Assembly: GCF_900091555.1 (NCBI RefSeq)
Contig: NZ_FMCX01000005.1
Span: 124,001-188,000 of the forward strand
Length of the DNA stretch: 64,000 nucleotides
Direction of reading: 5' to 3'
Source of the DNA: Micromonospora mirobrigensis
GTDB lineage: Bacteria > Actinomycetota > Actinomycetes > Mycobacteriales > Micromonosporaceae
Under the pieces are notes generated by a model. It did no database searches. It had not been told where the DNA came from and worked only from the letters and a program-made list of their open reading frames with translations. Numbering within the stretch: the first letter of the stretch is position 1; every line of letters begins with the position of its first letter. The translations under genes and the position numbers were made by a program. Of the stretch, positions 8,715-16,228 are shown piece after piece.

Positions 8715-8757
8715 GCCCGCCACGCTATCCAACCGCCGTGGGCACCGGCACGGCCTT

Positions 8758-8771
8758 CCACCGTACGGTGG
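8758..8771. promoter_or_regulatory. 14-bp perfect palindrome, candidate operator 1
   Basis: CCACCGTACGGTGG reads the same on both strands. It lies just upstream of a TATGTT (8774-8779) that could serve as the -10 box of the membrane-protein gene, so a bound regulator would cover the -35/spacer. Its centre is 33 bp, close to three helical turns, from that of the second palindrome, and the two share a CCGTA/TACGG core. Confidence 0.5.
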
Positions 8772-8785
8772 CGTATGTTAACGTC

Positions 8786-8809
8786 CCTCCATACGCACCC
8801 GTATGGAGG
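8786..8809. promoter_or_regulatory. Inverted repeat (10 + 4 + 10), candidate operator 2 covering the ribosome binding site
   Basis: CCTCCATACG, four bases, CGTATGGAGG: two perfect 10-bp arms. The right arm contains the GGAGG Shine-Dalgarno of the gene starting at 8818, and the left arm contains its exact complement. The same bases could therefore act as a DNA operator over the transcription start, or as an RNA hairpin hiding the ribosome binding site. A TetR gene lies 600 bp downstream on the same strand. Confidence 0.6.
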
Positions 8810-8817
8810 TGGTCCGG

Positions 8818-9285
8818 ATGGACAGCCCGCACGTCGACACCCAGCCCCTCGACCGGCGGCTGCGCCGGGCGGTCCGGTTCGGCGCCGGCTGCCTCGTCCT
8901 GGTCGGCGCCGGCCACCTCGCGGTCACCGCCGCCGCCCGACGACGTGCCCCCTCGACCCGCGAGGTCGCCGCCCACCGGGCGATGCGGGCCGTCCCGGTC
9001 CGGCTGCTCGGCCACGGCCACGACATGGCGGCGCTGCACCAGGGCTTCAGCGTCACGATGGCGTTGCTGGCCGTCGGGTACGGGTCACTGAACCTGCTGG
9101 TGCTGCGCGCGGCACCGCAGGCGTACCAACGGGACCGGTCGCTGACCGCGCTCAACACGGCGGTGACCGGCGCCGGCTTCGCGATCTCGCTGACCGCGTT
9201 CCCGCTGCCGCCGGTGGTCATCTTCGGCGCGGGCCTGGTGGCGCAGCTGCGCGCCCTGGCCCTGACGCCGGGGCGGCGCGGATGA
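8818..9285 (+). CDS. Small membrane protein, probably TetR-controlled
   Basis: A 155-residue protein. An in-frame ATG exists at 8803, but it lies inside the inverted repeat; the ATG at 8818 is preferred because GGAGG sits eight bases upstream. Four hydrophobic segments are visible: one near residues 20-40 (CLVLVGAGHLAVTAAA), then FSVTMALLAVGYGSLNLLVL, ALNTAVTGAGFAISLTAF and PPVVIFGAGLVAQL. The loop carries GHGHDMAALHQGFS. This arrangement is seen in short actinobacterial membrane proteins of unknown function. The linked TetR gene suggests control by a small ligand. Confidence 0.7.
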   Translation: MDSPHVDTQPLDRRLRRAVRFGAGCLVLVGAGHLAVTAAARRRAPSTREVAAHRAMRAVPVRLLGHGHDMAALHQGFSVTMALLAVGYGSLNLLVLRAAPQAYQRDRSLTALNTAVTGAGFAISLTAFPLPPVVIFGAGLVAQLRALALTPGRRG

Positions 9286-9404
9286 GGGCGGGGGCACGGG
9301 GCCGCACCCTCATCCCGCGCCGTTCCGCCGCCGGCCACGGCTCCACCGCGCCGGGGCCCCGTGGGGCGCTCCGGGGCCGGCCGGCGGGACGGTACGTTAC
9401 GGCG

Positions 9405-9989
9405 GTGGGTGCGGACGGGCGACGGCGCCGCCTCAGCGTCGACGACTGGGCGCGGGCGGCCCTGGACGTGATCGGTGAGCAGGGCCTGGCCGGGGTGGCC
9501 GTCGAGCCCCTCGCGGTCCGGCTCGGCACCACCAAGGGCAGCTTCTACTGGCACTTCGCCAACCGCGACGCGCTGGTCACCGCCGCGCTGGCCCGCTGGG
9601 AGCGGGAGCACACCGAGTCGGTCATCGAGGCGCTCGGCGCCCCCGTCGACCCGGCCACCGCCCTGCGCCGGCTCTTCGCCAGCACCACCGCCGCCGCCGA
9701 CCAGCTGCCGGCCCGCACCGAGCTCAACCTGCTCGCCGCCGCCGACGACCCGCTGGTCGCACCCACCGTGCACCGGGTGGTCCGCCGGCGCGTGGACTAC
9801 CTCCGGGAGCTCTTCGGCGGCCTCGGCTTCGACGCCGACGAGGCGGCCCGGCGGGCCCTGCTGGCGTACAGCGCCCACGTCGGGCACCTGCAACTGCTGG
9901 TCCGGATGCCCGAGCTGGTCCCCGCCGACCGGGCCGACCGCTCGGCGTACCTCGACACGGTGCTGGGCGCGATCACCCGGCGGGACTGA
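9405..9989 (+). CDS. TetR/AcrR-family transcriptional regulator
   Basis: A 194-residue protein starting at GTG 9405. The N-terminal helix-turn-helix is standard: DWARAALDVIGEQGLAGVAV, then LAVRLGTTKGSFYWHFANRD, where the SFYWHF recognition element is diagnostic. The ligand-binding half is helical and ordinary in length. A TACGTT at 9393-9398 lies six bases before the start codon, so the mRNA may be leaderless. It follows the small membrane protein in the same direction, and the two palindromes upstream of that gene are the natural candidate targets. The ligand is unknown. Confidence 0.9.
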   Translation: MGADGRRRRLSVDDWARAALDVIGEQGLAGVAVEPLAVRLGTTKGSFYWHFANRDALVTAALARWEREHTESVIEALGAPVDPATALRRLFASTTAAADQLPARTELNLLAAADDPLVAPTVHRVVRRRVDYLRELFGGLGFDADEAARRALLAYSAHVGHLQLLVRMPELVPADRADRSAYLDTVLGAITRRD

Positions 9990-9991
9990 CC

Positions 9992-10135
9992 GTGCCCGCC
10001 GGTGACGGACTGCCCCCGGGGCAGCGCCCCGCCGAGCTGACCCGCTTCGGCCTGCCGTGGTTCGCCGGGGTGGAACCGGCGCCGCCGGCCCGGCCGGTGG
10101 TCACCGTCGGCGGCGTCGTACGCCGACCGACCCAG
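9992..10135 (+). pseudogene. Truncated sulfite-oxidase-like molybdopterin oxidoreductase (N-terminal remnant)
   Basis: Two bases after the TetR stop, a GTG opens a frame with good third-position GC for about 47 codons. It contains LPPGQRPAELTRFGLPWF and later PPARPVVTVGGVVRRPT. The LPPGQR...RFG...P...V.V.G pattern is how short (about 200-residue) bacterial sulfite-oxidase-like molybdopterin proteins begin. The frame then continues as unrelated low-information sequence antisense to the next gene, and no cofactor-binding domain follows. I read it as a decayed or deleted gene that was once co-transcribed with the regulator. The assignment rests on a short stretch. Confidence 0.5.
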
Positions 10136-10158
10136 GGCCCTGGTCGGCAACGCCCAGG

Positions 10159-10926
10159 TCAGTGGCTGCCGGGCCCCGGCGGCGCGGTGACCGCGGGGGA
10201 GGCGGGCCGCCCGGGCGGGGTCGACGGTCCGGCCGCCGGCCGATCCGGTCGCGCCGTCGGCTGCCCGGTGGGCTCGTTGCCGCCCCGCTGCGTCCCCGGC
10301 GGGGCCGACTCGGAGCGTCCGGAGTGCTCGGTGAGCAGCCGGTCGCAGTAGCCGGCGACCCGGTCCCGGCCCCCGGCGGAGGCGATCAGCCCGGAGAAGG
10401 CCGGGTTCTCCAGCGCCCGCCCGGGGTTGCCACCGGCGTCGGCGCGGTACGCCCGGCACAGTCCGGCCGTCGGCGCGGCGGTGGCGGGCGCCGACCGCGC
10501 CGGCGTGGCGGGCGGGGGTGCGCCCGGCCCCACCGCCGGTGCGGTGGGGCGCGCCGGCGTGCTCGTCGGGGCGGGCACCGGGTCGGGACGGTGTCGCAGC
10601 GGACCGGGCAGGTTGCCGCCGGTGGCGGCGAACGCCACTCCGCCGGTGGCCGTGACGGCGACGGCGATCGCGGCCACCCGCACGCCCAGTCGACCCGCCA
10701 GCCCGGTCCGGGGCGCCGTGACCGCGCGCAGCGGGACGGTCGAGCCGGCCTGGACCATCCGGTACGCCCGCAGCGCCTCGGCCTCTCCGCCCAGCTCGGC
10801 GGGACGCGGCGCGGCGCGGACCGCGGCCAGCAGCTGCACGAGTGCCGGGGGTCCGTCCACGGGATCGACGACCGGACCGACGAGCAGGCGCTCGACGGTT
10901 TCCTGGTCCATGCGATGTGCGTTCAT
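10159..10926 (-). CDS. Anti-sigma-factor-like single-pass membrane protein (orphan)
   Basis: A 255-residue protein. The ATG at 10926 (MNAHRMDQETVERLL) is preferred over an upstream in-frame start. Residues 1-75 are soluble and helical, with an N-terminal pattern like the cytoplasmic part of proteins encoded beside ECF or SigB-type sigma factors. Residues about 85-110 form one transmembrane helix (VRVAAIAVAVTATGGVAFAA). The outer part is Pro/Ala/Thr-rich, then a short Cys-containing region (GLCRAYRADAGG, AGYCDRLL), then a Pro-rich tail. No sigma factor gene lies beside it, so its partner is unknown. A secreted-domain sensor role is an inference. Confidence 0.6.
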   Translation of the reverse strand: MNAHRMDQETVERLLVGPVVDPVDGPPALVQLLAAVRAAPRPAELGGEAEALRAYRMVQAGSTVPLRAVTAPRTGLAGRLGVRVAAIAVAVTATGGVAFAATGGNLPGPLRHRPDPVPAPTSTPARPTAPAVGPGAPPPATPARSAPATAAPTAGLCRAYRADAGGNPGRALENPAFSGLIASAGGRDRVAGYCDRLLTEHSGRSESAPPGTQRGGNEPTGQPTARPDRPAAGPSTPPGRPASPAVTAPPGPGSH

Positions 10927-11028
10927 CTCGTGTCCCTCAGCGCCGCCGGGCGCCGGGACGTCACATCGGCGGGGGACAGGTGACCTGTGCCACCGGTCAG
11001 CCAAGACCGGTGGCACGGCCGGGCCGGC

Positions 11029-11535
11029 TCAGCCCATCGTCCTGGCTCCGTCGATGGACTCGCGGATGATGTCGGCGTGCCCGGCATGCTGCGCGGTCTC
11101 GGCGATGACGTGCAGCAGCACCCGCCGCACCGACCAGGCGGCCCCGGGCTCGAACCAGGGCGCTTCGGGCAGCGGGTGGCTCGCGTCGAGGTCGAGCGTG
11201 GCCACCAGGGCGTCGGTCCCGGCGGCGACCCGGTCGTACTCGGCGAGGAGCCCGGCGAGGGTGTCGCCCTCGGCCATCCGGAACTGGCCGGTCCAGTCGA
11301 TCGGGGTGCTCTGCATCGCCTCGGCGCCGCCGACGGCGAAGCGCGCCCACCGGTCCTCGGTGGTCGCCACGTGCTTGATCAGGCCGCCGAGGCAGAGCTC
11401 GCTGGCGGTGCTGCGCAGCGCGGCCTGCTCGTCGGTCAGCCCTCGGACGGTGTGGCGCAGGAAGCCGCGGTGCCGCTGGAGGACGGCCAGCAGATCGGCC
11501 CGCTCACCGGTGCGGACCTGGTCGGAGACGTTCAT
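11029..11535 (-). CDS. DinB-family protein (DUF664-like)
   Basis: A 168-residue protein, ATG at 11535 (MNVSDQVRTGERADLL). The DinB pattern is clear: LAVLQRHRGFLRHTVRGLTDEQA, then CLGGLIKHVATTEDRWARF with the first metal His, and RRVLLHVIAETAQHAGHADIIRE with the paired HAGH ligands. Proteins with this ending are annotated mycothiol transferases or DinB proteins of unknown substrate. It lies 120 bp from, and divergent to, the DUF72 pseudogene. Confidence 0.88.
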   Translation of the reverse strand: MNVSDQVRTGERADLLAVLQRHRGFLRHTVRGLTDEQAALRSTASELCLGGLIKHVATTEDRWARFAVGGAEAMQSTPIDWTGQFRMAEGDTLAGLLAEYDRVAAGTDALVATLDLDASHPLPEAPWFEPGAAWSVRRVLLHVIAETAQHAGHADIIRESIDGARTMG

Positions 11536-11655
11536 CGGCGCCCACCTCTCGTTCGTCGTCGGGCCGACCGTACGCCGAACCACCGACACTTTCCGGCGTC
11601 CACCCCGGACCGCCTCCGGTTGCCGACTCGCACCGATGGCGGTGAACTGAATTAC

Positions 11656-12481
11656 ATGGGTGTCATCAAGGTGGGGACGTCGTCCTGGGCCGACCAGATG
11701 CTGGTGCGCTCCGGGTGGTACCCGCGCCAGGTCAACAATCCGGCCGGCCGGCTGGGCTACTACGCCGACCGCTTCGGTCTGGTCGAGGTGGACACCTCCT
11801 ACTACGCGGTGCCGGCGCCGGAGACCACCGCCGGCTGGGTCGACGCCACGCCACCCGGGTTCACCTTCGACGTCAAGGCGTTCAGCCTCTTCACCGGTCA
11901 CCACACCCCGGTCGCGCTCCGAGACGTACGACGAGGTGTGGAACCGGTTCCGGGCGGCGCTGGAACCGATCGCGGCGGCCGACCGGCTCGGCGCGGTGCT
12001 GCTCCAGTTCCCGCCCTGGCTGGCCCGCGGCGAGGCCGCCCGCCGGCGGATCGCCGAGCTGGCCGCCCGGTGCCGGCCGTGGCGGGTCGCCGTGGAGCTG
12101 CGGCACGCCTCCTGGTTCGACGGCACGGCCGCGGTGGAGACCCTGACCTTCCTCTCCGAGCAGGGGCTCAGCTATGTCTGCGTCGACATGCCGCAGGGGC
12201 ACTCCTCGTCGGTGCCGCCGATCCTGGTGGCCACCGCCGAGCTGGCGGTGGTCCGGTTCCACGGCCACAGCACCGCCTGGGCCAGCGGGGACAAGCAGGA
12301 GAAGTTCCGCTACGCGTACGGCGAGCAGGAGCTGCGGGGCTGGGCAGTGCGCCTGACCGAGCTGGGCGAGCAGTCCACCGAGCTGCACGTGCTGATGAAC
12401 AACTGCTGCGGGGACCAGGCCCAGCGGGACGCCGCCCGGCTGGCCGAGCTGCTTCCGGAGGCGGCGCCGGCGGTCCCCTGA
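11656..12481 (+). pseudogene. DUF72 protein gene, frameshifted by an internal deletion
   Basis: The reading starts at ATG 11656 (MGVIKVGTSSWADQ, a perfect DUF72 opening) and is good through FDVKAFSLFTGHHTPVA near 11915. The remainder is in a different frame from about 11918: ETYDEVWNRFRAAL, LLQFPPWLARGEAAR, WRVAVELRHASWF, YVCVDMPQGHSSSVPP, RFHGHS and HVLMNNCCGDQAQRDA, ending at 12481. Relatives have some 25-30 more residues between those halves, so an out-of-frame deletion at 11911-11921 is the simplest explanation. The role of DUF72 (a TIM-barrel, YecE-like) is unknown. A sequencing error cannot be excluded, but it would not explain the missing residues. Confidence 0.8.
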
Positions 12482-12559
12482 CCCGGGGCGCGGCCCGGAG
12501 GGTTTCCGAGCCGCCCGGCCGGGTACCGGCGGTGCCGAGGCACGACGGAGGGGGAGCCG

Positions 12560-12754
12560 ATGAGCGACGTACCGCAGCGGGACCGGCCCGACGAGCCGGC
12601 GGCGCGGCCCGACGGCCGCGACCCGGAGGAGACCCGGGCGGCGGAGGAGGCGCACGGCGGCAGCATGGCGCCGGGCCTGGTGGACGACACCGGCCGTCCC
12701 GTCGTCGAGCCACCGGCCATGGGCGATCCGGGTGAGGACGGCACCGGGAGCTGA
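12560..12754 (+). CDS. Small acidic disordered hypothetical protein
   Basis: A 64-residue protein with ATG at 12560 behind a strong GGAGGGGGAG. The composition is Asp/Glu/Pro/Gly-rich with no hydrophobic core: MSDVPQRDRPDEPAARP at the start, and SMAPGLVDDTGRPVVEPPAM later. No family is recognised. It is not part of the preceding pseudogene frame and ends ten bases before a strong bidirectional hairpin. The good Shine-Dalgarno is the main support for its being translated. Confidence 0.55.
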   Translation: MSDVPQRDRPDEPAARPDGRDPEETRAAEEAHGGSMAPGLVDDTGRPVVEPPAMGDPGEDGTGS

Positions 12755-12763
12755 TCGGACGCG

Positions 12764-12799
12764 GGTGCGGGGTGGTGCCGACCGGCACCACCCCGCACC
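12764..12799. terminator. Bidirectional hairpin terminator
   Basis: GGTGCGGGGTGGTGCCG at 12764-12780 is perfectly complementary to 12783-12799, with a very short loop. It sits between two convergent genes ending at 12754 and 12816. There is no U-tract, as is common in high-GC actinobacteria. Confidence 0.75.
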
Positions 12800-12815
12800 T
12801 CTCGTGCCCGACCGG

Positions 12816-14435
12816 TCAGCGGGCGCCGATCAGCTTCTGCAGCTCCCGGCGGCCGAGGTCGCCCGCGGGCGCCAGGTTCGGCCCGGCGGAGCGGGCGGCG
12901 GCGCCGGCCGGAACCGGCCGCGGCACCGGGTCGCACCGCACGTCGGAGCGGCGGCCGTCGACCCGCTCCGGCAGCGCGCCGGTGGCCAGGTACGCGGCGA
13001 TGGTGTCGTCGGTGCAGGCCACGCCGCTCAGCGAGCCGGAGTGGGTGGTGCCGCCGACCCCCTCGACCAGGACGGCCTTCGGGAAGCGGCTGCGCACCTC
13101 CAGCGCGCCCGGGTACGGGGTGGCGGCGTCCAGCGTCTCGTTGATCAGCAGGATCCCGCCGACCTTGCCGCCGTCCACCTTCACCGGCTTGCCGACCTCA
13201 CCGGACCAGTACCGGCACGGGGCGTTGAACCAGGCGTTGCCCCAGGTCTCGAAGGGCGCCCTGAGGAACGTCCGCCAGTTGTCGACCCGCCACTTGTTCC
13301 AGCTCTTCGGCCACTGCACGTCGGTGCACTGGACGCCCAGGTAGACGGCGAAGCCGTTGTCCGCGCCGGGGCCCTGCGGGTTGCCGTCGTCGTACAGCTG
13401 CTTGAGGGTCTGCCAGTCACCGTCGTGCACCCAGCCGGCGAAGGCCTGCGCGACCTCCTCCCAGCCGTAGACGTAGTAGCCGGCCTGGAGGAAGATGTCG
13501 GACCACTCGTCCGGTCCGATCACCCCGCCGGCCGGGTGCCTGAGCAGCTTGAGCTGCTCGGCGTAGAAGCGCCGTTCGACCTTCGCGCCGGTGTTCCCCA
13601 GGTGGTAGATCGCGTCGTTGCCGGCGATCCAGTCGAAGTAGATCTTGATGTTGCGGTCGAAGGCGACGTCCTGGTTGAGGTTGGCGTCGTACCAGACGTC
13701 CCGCGGGTCGACGTTGCCGTCGAGCACCATCCGGCGGACCCGCTCGGGGAACAGGGTCGCGTAGACCTGGCCCAGGTAGGTGCCGTACGAGAAGCCGTAG
13801 TAGTTGATCTGCTGGCGACCGAGCGCCTTGCGGATGACGTCCATGTCCTTGACGGTGTCGGTCGTCTTCAGGTGGTCCAGCAGGTCGCCGCCGGCCGCCG
13901 TGCACGCCTTCGCGTAGCCCTCGGAGCGCTTCAGCCAGGTCCGCTCCAGCGCGGGCGTGACCGGCACGTAGTACGGCCGGTTGTAGCCGAAGTAGTCACC
14001 GTCGCAGCTCAGCGCCGGCTCGGAGGAGCCGACCCCGCGCGGGTCGAAACCGATCCAGTCGTACGCCTCGCCGGCGCCGTTCGGCACGTACTCGCCGAGC
14101 ACCGACAGGGTGAGGCCGGAGCCGCCGGGGCCACCCGGGTTGACCAGCATGACGCCCTGGTAGTCGGCGTCGGAGGTCTTGTGCGCGATCCGGGAGACCG
14201 CCAGCTTGATCTTCTGGCCGGTCGGGTGGTCGTAGTCCAGCGGCACCTCGACGAAGCCGCACTGCCCGCCCCGGCGGGCGAGGCCCGGGCTGACGCACTC
14301 GCCCCACGCGATCGGCGCCGGGTCGAAGGAGACCTGGCCTGCGGTGGGCCGGGTCTGCGGCGCCGCCTGCGTCGGCGCGCCCGTGCCACCGAGGATCAGC
14401 CCGGCGACCGCGGCGACCGCCACGATTCTCTTCAT
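12816..14435 (-). CDS. Secreted alpha/beta hydrolase, tripeptidyl aminopeptidase family
   Basis: A 539-residue protein, ATG at 14435 behind AAAGGGACGG. Residues 1-24 are a signal peptide (MKRIVAVAAVAGLILGGTG, cut after AQA). The body matches the SlpD/SlpE-type tripeptidyl aminopeptidases: MLVNPGGPGGSG oxyanion region, DWIGFDPRGVGSSEPAL, nucleophile motif YYGFSYGTYLGQVYA (Gly-x-Ser-x-Gly), the C-terminal TAP-like domain with LLINETLDAATPYPGAL, and the catalytic His in GTTHSGSLSG. It would release N-terminal tripeptides or small esters outside the cell. The length is normal. Confidence 0.92.
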   Translation of the reverse strand: MKRIVAVAAVAGLILGGTGAPTQAAPQTRPTAGQVSFDPAPIAWGECVSPGLARRGGQCGFVEVPLDYDHPTGQKIKLAVSRIAHKTSDADYQGVMLVNPGGPGGSGLTLSVLGEYVPNGAGEAYDWIGFDPRGVGSSEPALSCDGDYFGYNRPYYVPVTPALERTWLKRSEGYAKACTAAGGDLLDHLKTTDTVKDMDVIRKALGRQQINYYGFSYGTYLGQVYATLFPERVRRMVLDGNVDPRDVWYDANLNQDVAFDRNIKIYFDWIAGNDAIYHLGNTGAKVERRFYAEQLKLLRHPAGGVIGPDEWSDIFLQAGYYVYGWEEVAQAFAGWVHDGDWQTLKQLYDDGNPQGPGADNGFAVYLGVQCTDVQWPKSWNKWRVDNWRTFLRAPFETWGNAWFNAPCRYWSGEVGKPVKVDGGKVGGILLINETLDAATPYPGALEVRSRFPKAVLVEGVGGTTHSGSLSGVACTDDTIAAYLATGALPERVDGRRSDVRCDPVPRPVPAGAAARSAGPNLAPAGDLGRRELQKLIGAR

Positions 14436-14668
14436 ACCGTCCCTTTCGGTCTGTCGCGCCGCGGCGTTGCGGTGACCACGGCGCCGCCGCCGAGTCTGCT
14501 CCCCGCGACCGGGCGGAGGGAAGAGGTGGACGTCCAGCGATCTGTCGGGCACCCCCGACGTCCGGGGCTTGCGGCGCGGTGCGCCGCGACTGGTAGCGTG
14601 CCGGGTCGGTTCGATGTAGACATAGCGCGACCAACCGGTCGGCGGTCACGGTGCGGGAGAGAAGCCAG

Positions 14669-15271
14669 ATGGTGCAGTGGCAGGGCGAGATCCGGCGGGC
14701 GTCGCCGGACGACGCGAAGGCAGTCGGCGCGCTCCTCGGGGAGGCCTTCATGGCCGACCCGGTCAGCGGCTGGATCTTCCCGGACGAGCAGCACCGGGCC
14801 CGGGTGCACGCCGCGTTCTTCGGCGAGTTCGTCCAGCTGGCGCTGGACGGCGGCGAGGTCTGGCTGGCCGGTGACGGCGCCGGCGCCACGCTGTGGCTGC
14901 CGGTCGACGGCACCGACCACGGTGACGACGGCAGCGACCTCTACCGGTCCCTGGAGGCCGGGGTCGGGCCCGAGGCGATGAAGCGCTTCGCGGTCCTCGA
15001 CGAGCTGATGACGGCCAACCACCCGGCCGAGCCGCACTGGTACCTGCCGTTCATCGGCGTCCACCCGGACCACCACGGCCAGGGCGTCGGCAGCGCCCTG
15101 CTCCAGCACCAGCTGACCCGGCTGGACGCCGAGGGGCACGCCGGCTACCTGGAGGCCAGCTGCCTGCGCAACGCCGCCCTCTACGAGCGGCTCGGCTTCC
15201 GCCGTACCCCGGTCACGCTGGACCTGCCGGGCGGGCCCACCCTCTACCCGATGTGGCGCGACCCGGCCTGA
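14669..15271 (+). CDS. GNAT-family N-acetyltransferase
   Basis: A 200-residue protein. The ATG at 14669 is chosen over a GTG at 14651 because GGAGAGAAG stands six bases upstream. The GNAT acetyl-CoA motif A is LPFIGVHPDHHGQGVGSALL (HHGQGVGS is the pyrophosphate loop), and motif B is CLRNAALYERLGFRR. The N-terminal half, WIFPDEQHRARVHAAFF, is typical of the actinobacterial group whose substrates are unknown. It is followed by a strong hairpin. Confidence 0.9.
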   Translation: MVQWQGEIRRASPDDAKAVGALLGEAFMADPVSGWIFPDEQHRARVHAAFFGEFVQLALDGGEVWLAGDGAGATLWLPVDGTDHGDDGSDLYRSLEAGVGPEAMKRFAVLDELMTANHPAEPHWYLPFIGVHPDHHGQGVGSALLQHQLTRLDAEGHAGYLEASCLRNAALYERLGFRRTPVTLDLPGGPTLYPMWRDPA

Positions 15272-15279
15272 CGGCCGAC

Positions 15280-15310
15280 GGCGCCGTCCACCCATCGGGT
15301 GGACGGCGCC
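15280..15310. terminator. 14-bp perfect hairpin between convergent genes
   Basis: GGCGCCGTCCACCC at 15280-15293, three-base loop ATC, and the exact complement at 15297-15310. It lies nine bases after the GNAT stop and 69 bases from the end of the opposite gene, so it can serve both strands. Confidence 0.8.
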
Positions 15311-15379
15311 CGCGTCGGTGTGAGCCGGGCCACAGCGTCCCGCATGTCGGCACCGGACGGGTCCGGGCCGCGGCGGGGG

Positions 15380-16033
15380 TCAGCGGCGGACGGCCACCGT
15401 GGCCGCGTCGAGGGCGGTGACGACCGCCGCGACCAGACCGTCCAGCGGTGGGGGCAGGAACTTGCGGCAGTCCCGCATCTTGGCGGTGACCTGCTCGTCG
15501 AAGGCGACCTGACCGACCCCGACGGCCCCGGTGAGCGAGGCCAGCAGCAGCGTCTCCACGTCCAGCTGCTGCTGTTCGTGGCGCATCAGCAGCGCGGTGA
15601 GCCGGACCCGGGGCGCGGCCGCCTGGTTCGGGTCCACCGCGGGCCACCGCACGGTACGCCGCAGGCCCCGGCTCTGCTCCCGCCGGACCACCCCGTTGTT
15701 CACCAGCCGGGTGCCGACCCGTTCCCGGATCTGCTGGTGTTCGCGCAGGTAGCGGATCCACAGCCGGGTCGGGTGGGCGCCCTCCCGGCCGAGGATCTCG
15801 GTGACGATCAGGTCGGTCAGCGGCTCCTGCCAGAGCCGCCTGTCGATCGCGACGACGTTGCCGTTGTCGATGGTGATCCGGCGTTCGAAGATCAGCTCCG
15901 CCATCGCCGCGCCGGCCAACGCGAACTCCAGGCGATCGGTGGCGCCGTGGGGTTTGCCGGAGAACTCATCGTGCCCGATCAGGAACAGCGCATCGGCGAG
16001 TCGATACGCGGAGTGTGCACTGTGGTTGGTCAT
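15380..16033 (-). CDS. GPP34-family protein
   Basis: A 217-residue protein. Two nested ATGs exist at 16039 and 16033; the second fits a GAGG six bases upstream. The reading has the GPP34 (GOLPH3-like) layout: LADALFLIGHDEFSGKP at the start, LEFALAGAAMAELIFERR, and later AVDRRLWQEPLTDLIV, TRLVNNGVVRREQSRGLRR, then RLTALLMRHEQQQLDVETLLLASLTGAVG. Eukaryotic members bind phosphatidylinositol-4-phosphate; in actinobacteria, where they are common, the role is unknown. There is no signal peptide, and it is probably peripheral at the membrane. Confidence 0.85.
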   Translation of the reverse strand: MTNHSAHSAYRLADALFLIGHDEFSGKPHGATDRLEFALAGAAMAELIFERRITIDNGNVVAIDRRLWQEPLTDLIVTEILGREGAHPTRLWIRYLREHQQIRERVGTRLVNNGVVRREQSRGLRRTVRWPAVDPNQAAAPRVRLTALLMRHEQQQLDVETLLLASLTGAVGVGQVAFDEQVTAKMRDCRKFLPPPLDGLVAAVVTALDAATVAVRR

Positions 16034-16160
16034 GGGCATCCTCAGCCAGGCCGCTACGAGCGTCGACACGGCACGGTACGGCATGCACACGCGCTGTTCA
16101 ATTCGGGCGATCGCATGAACACCGGTGCAATGATCTCCGAAGTGGACTTGTGACGATCCG

Positions 16161-16197
16161 TGATCACCAATACCCTGCCACAGGATCTCTGATCACC
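16161..16197. promoter_or_regulatory. Direct repeat TGATCACC x2
   Basis: TGATCACC occurs at 16161-16168 and again at 16190-16197, 29 bp apart, in the short region before the permease gene. The first copy is part of GTGATCAC, itself a palindrome. It could be a regulator site but may be chance. Confidence 0.25.
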
Positions 16198-16228
16198 CCC
16201 TCGTACTTCTCGCCCCTCAGGAGAAAAG

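Noticed and set aside
8803-8817. ATG at 8803 as start of the small membrane protein
   Set aside because: It sits inside the inverted repeat and has no ribosome binding site; the ATG at 8818 has GGAGG at the right distance.
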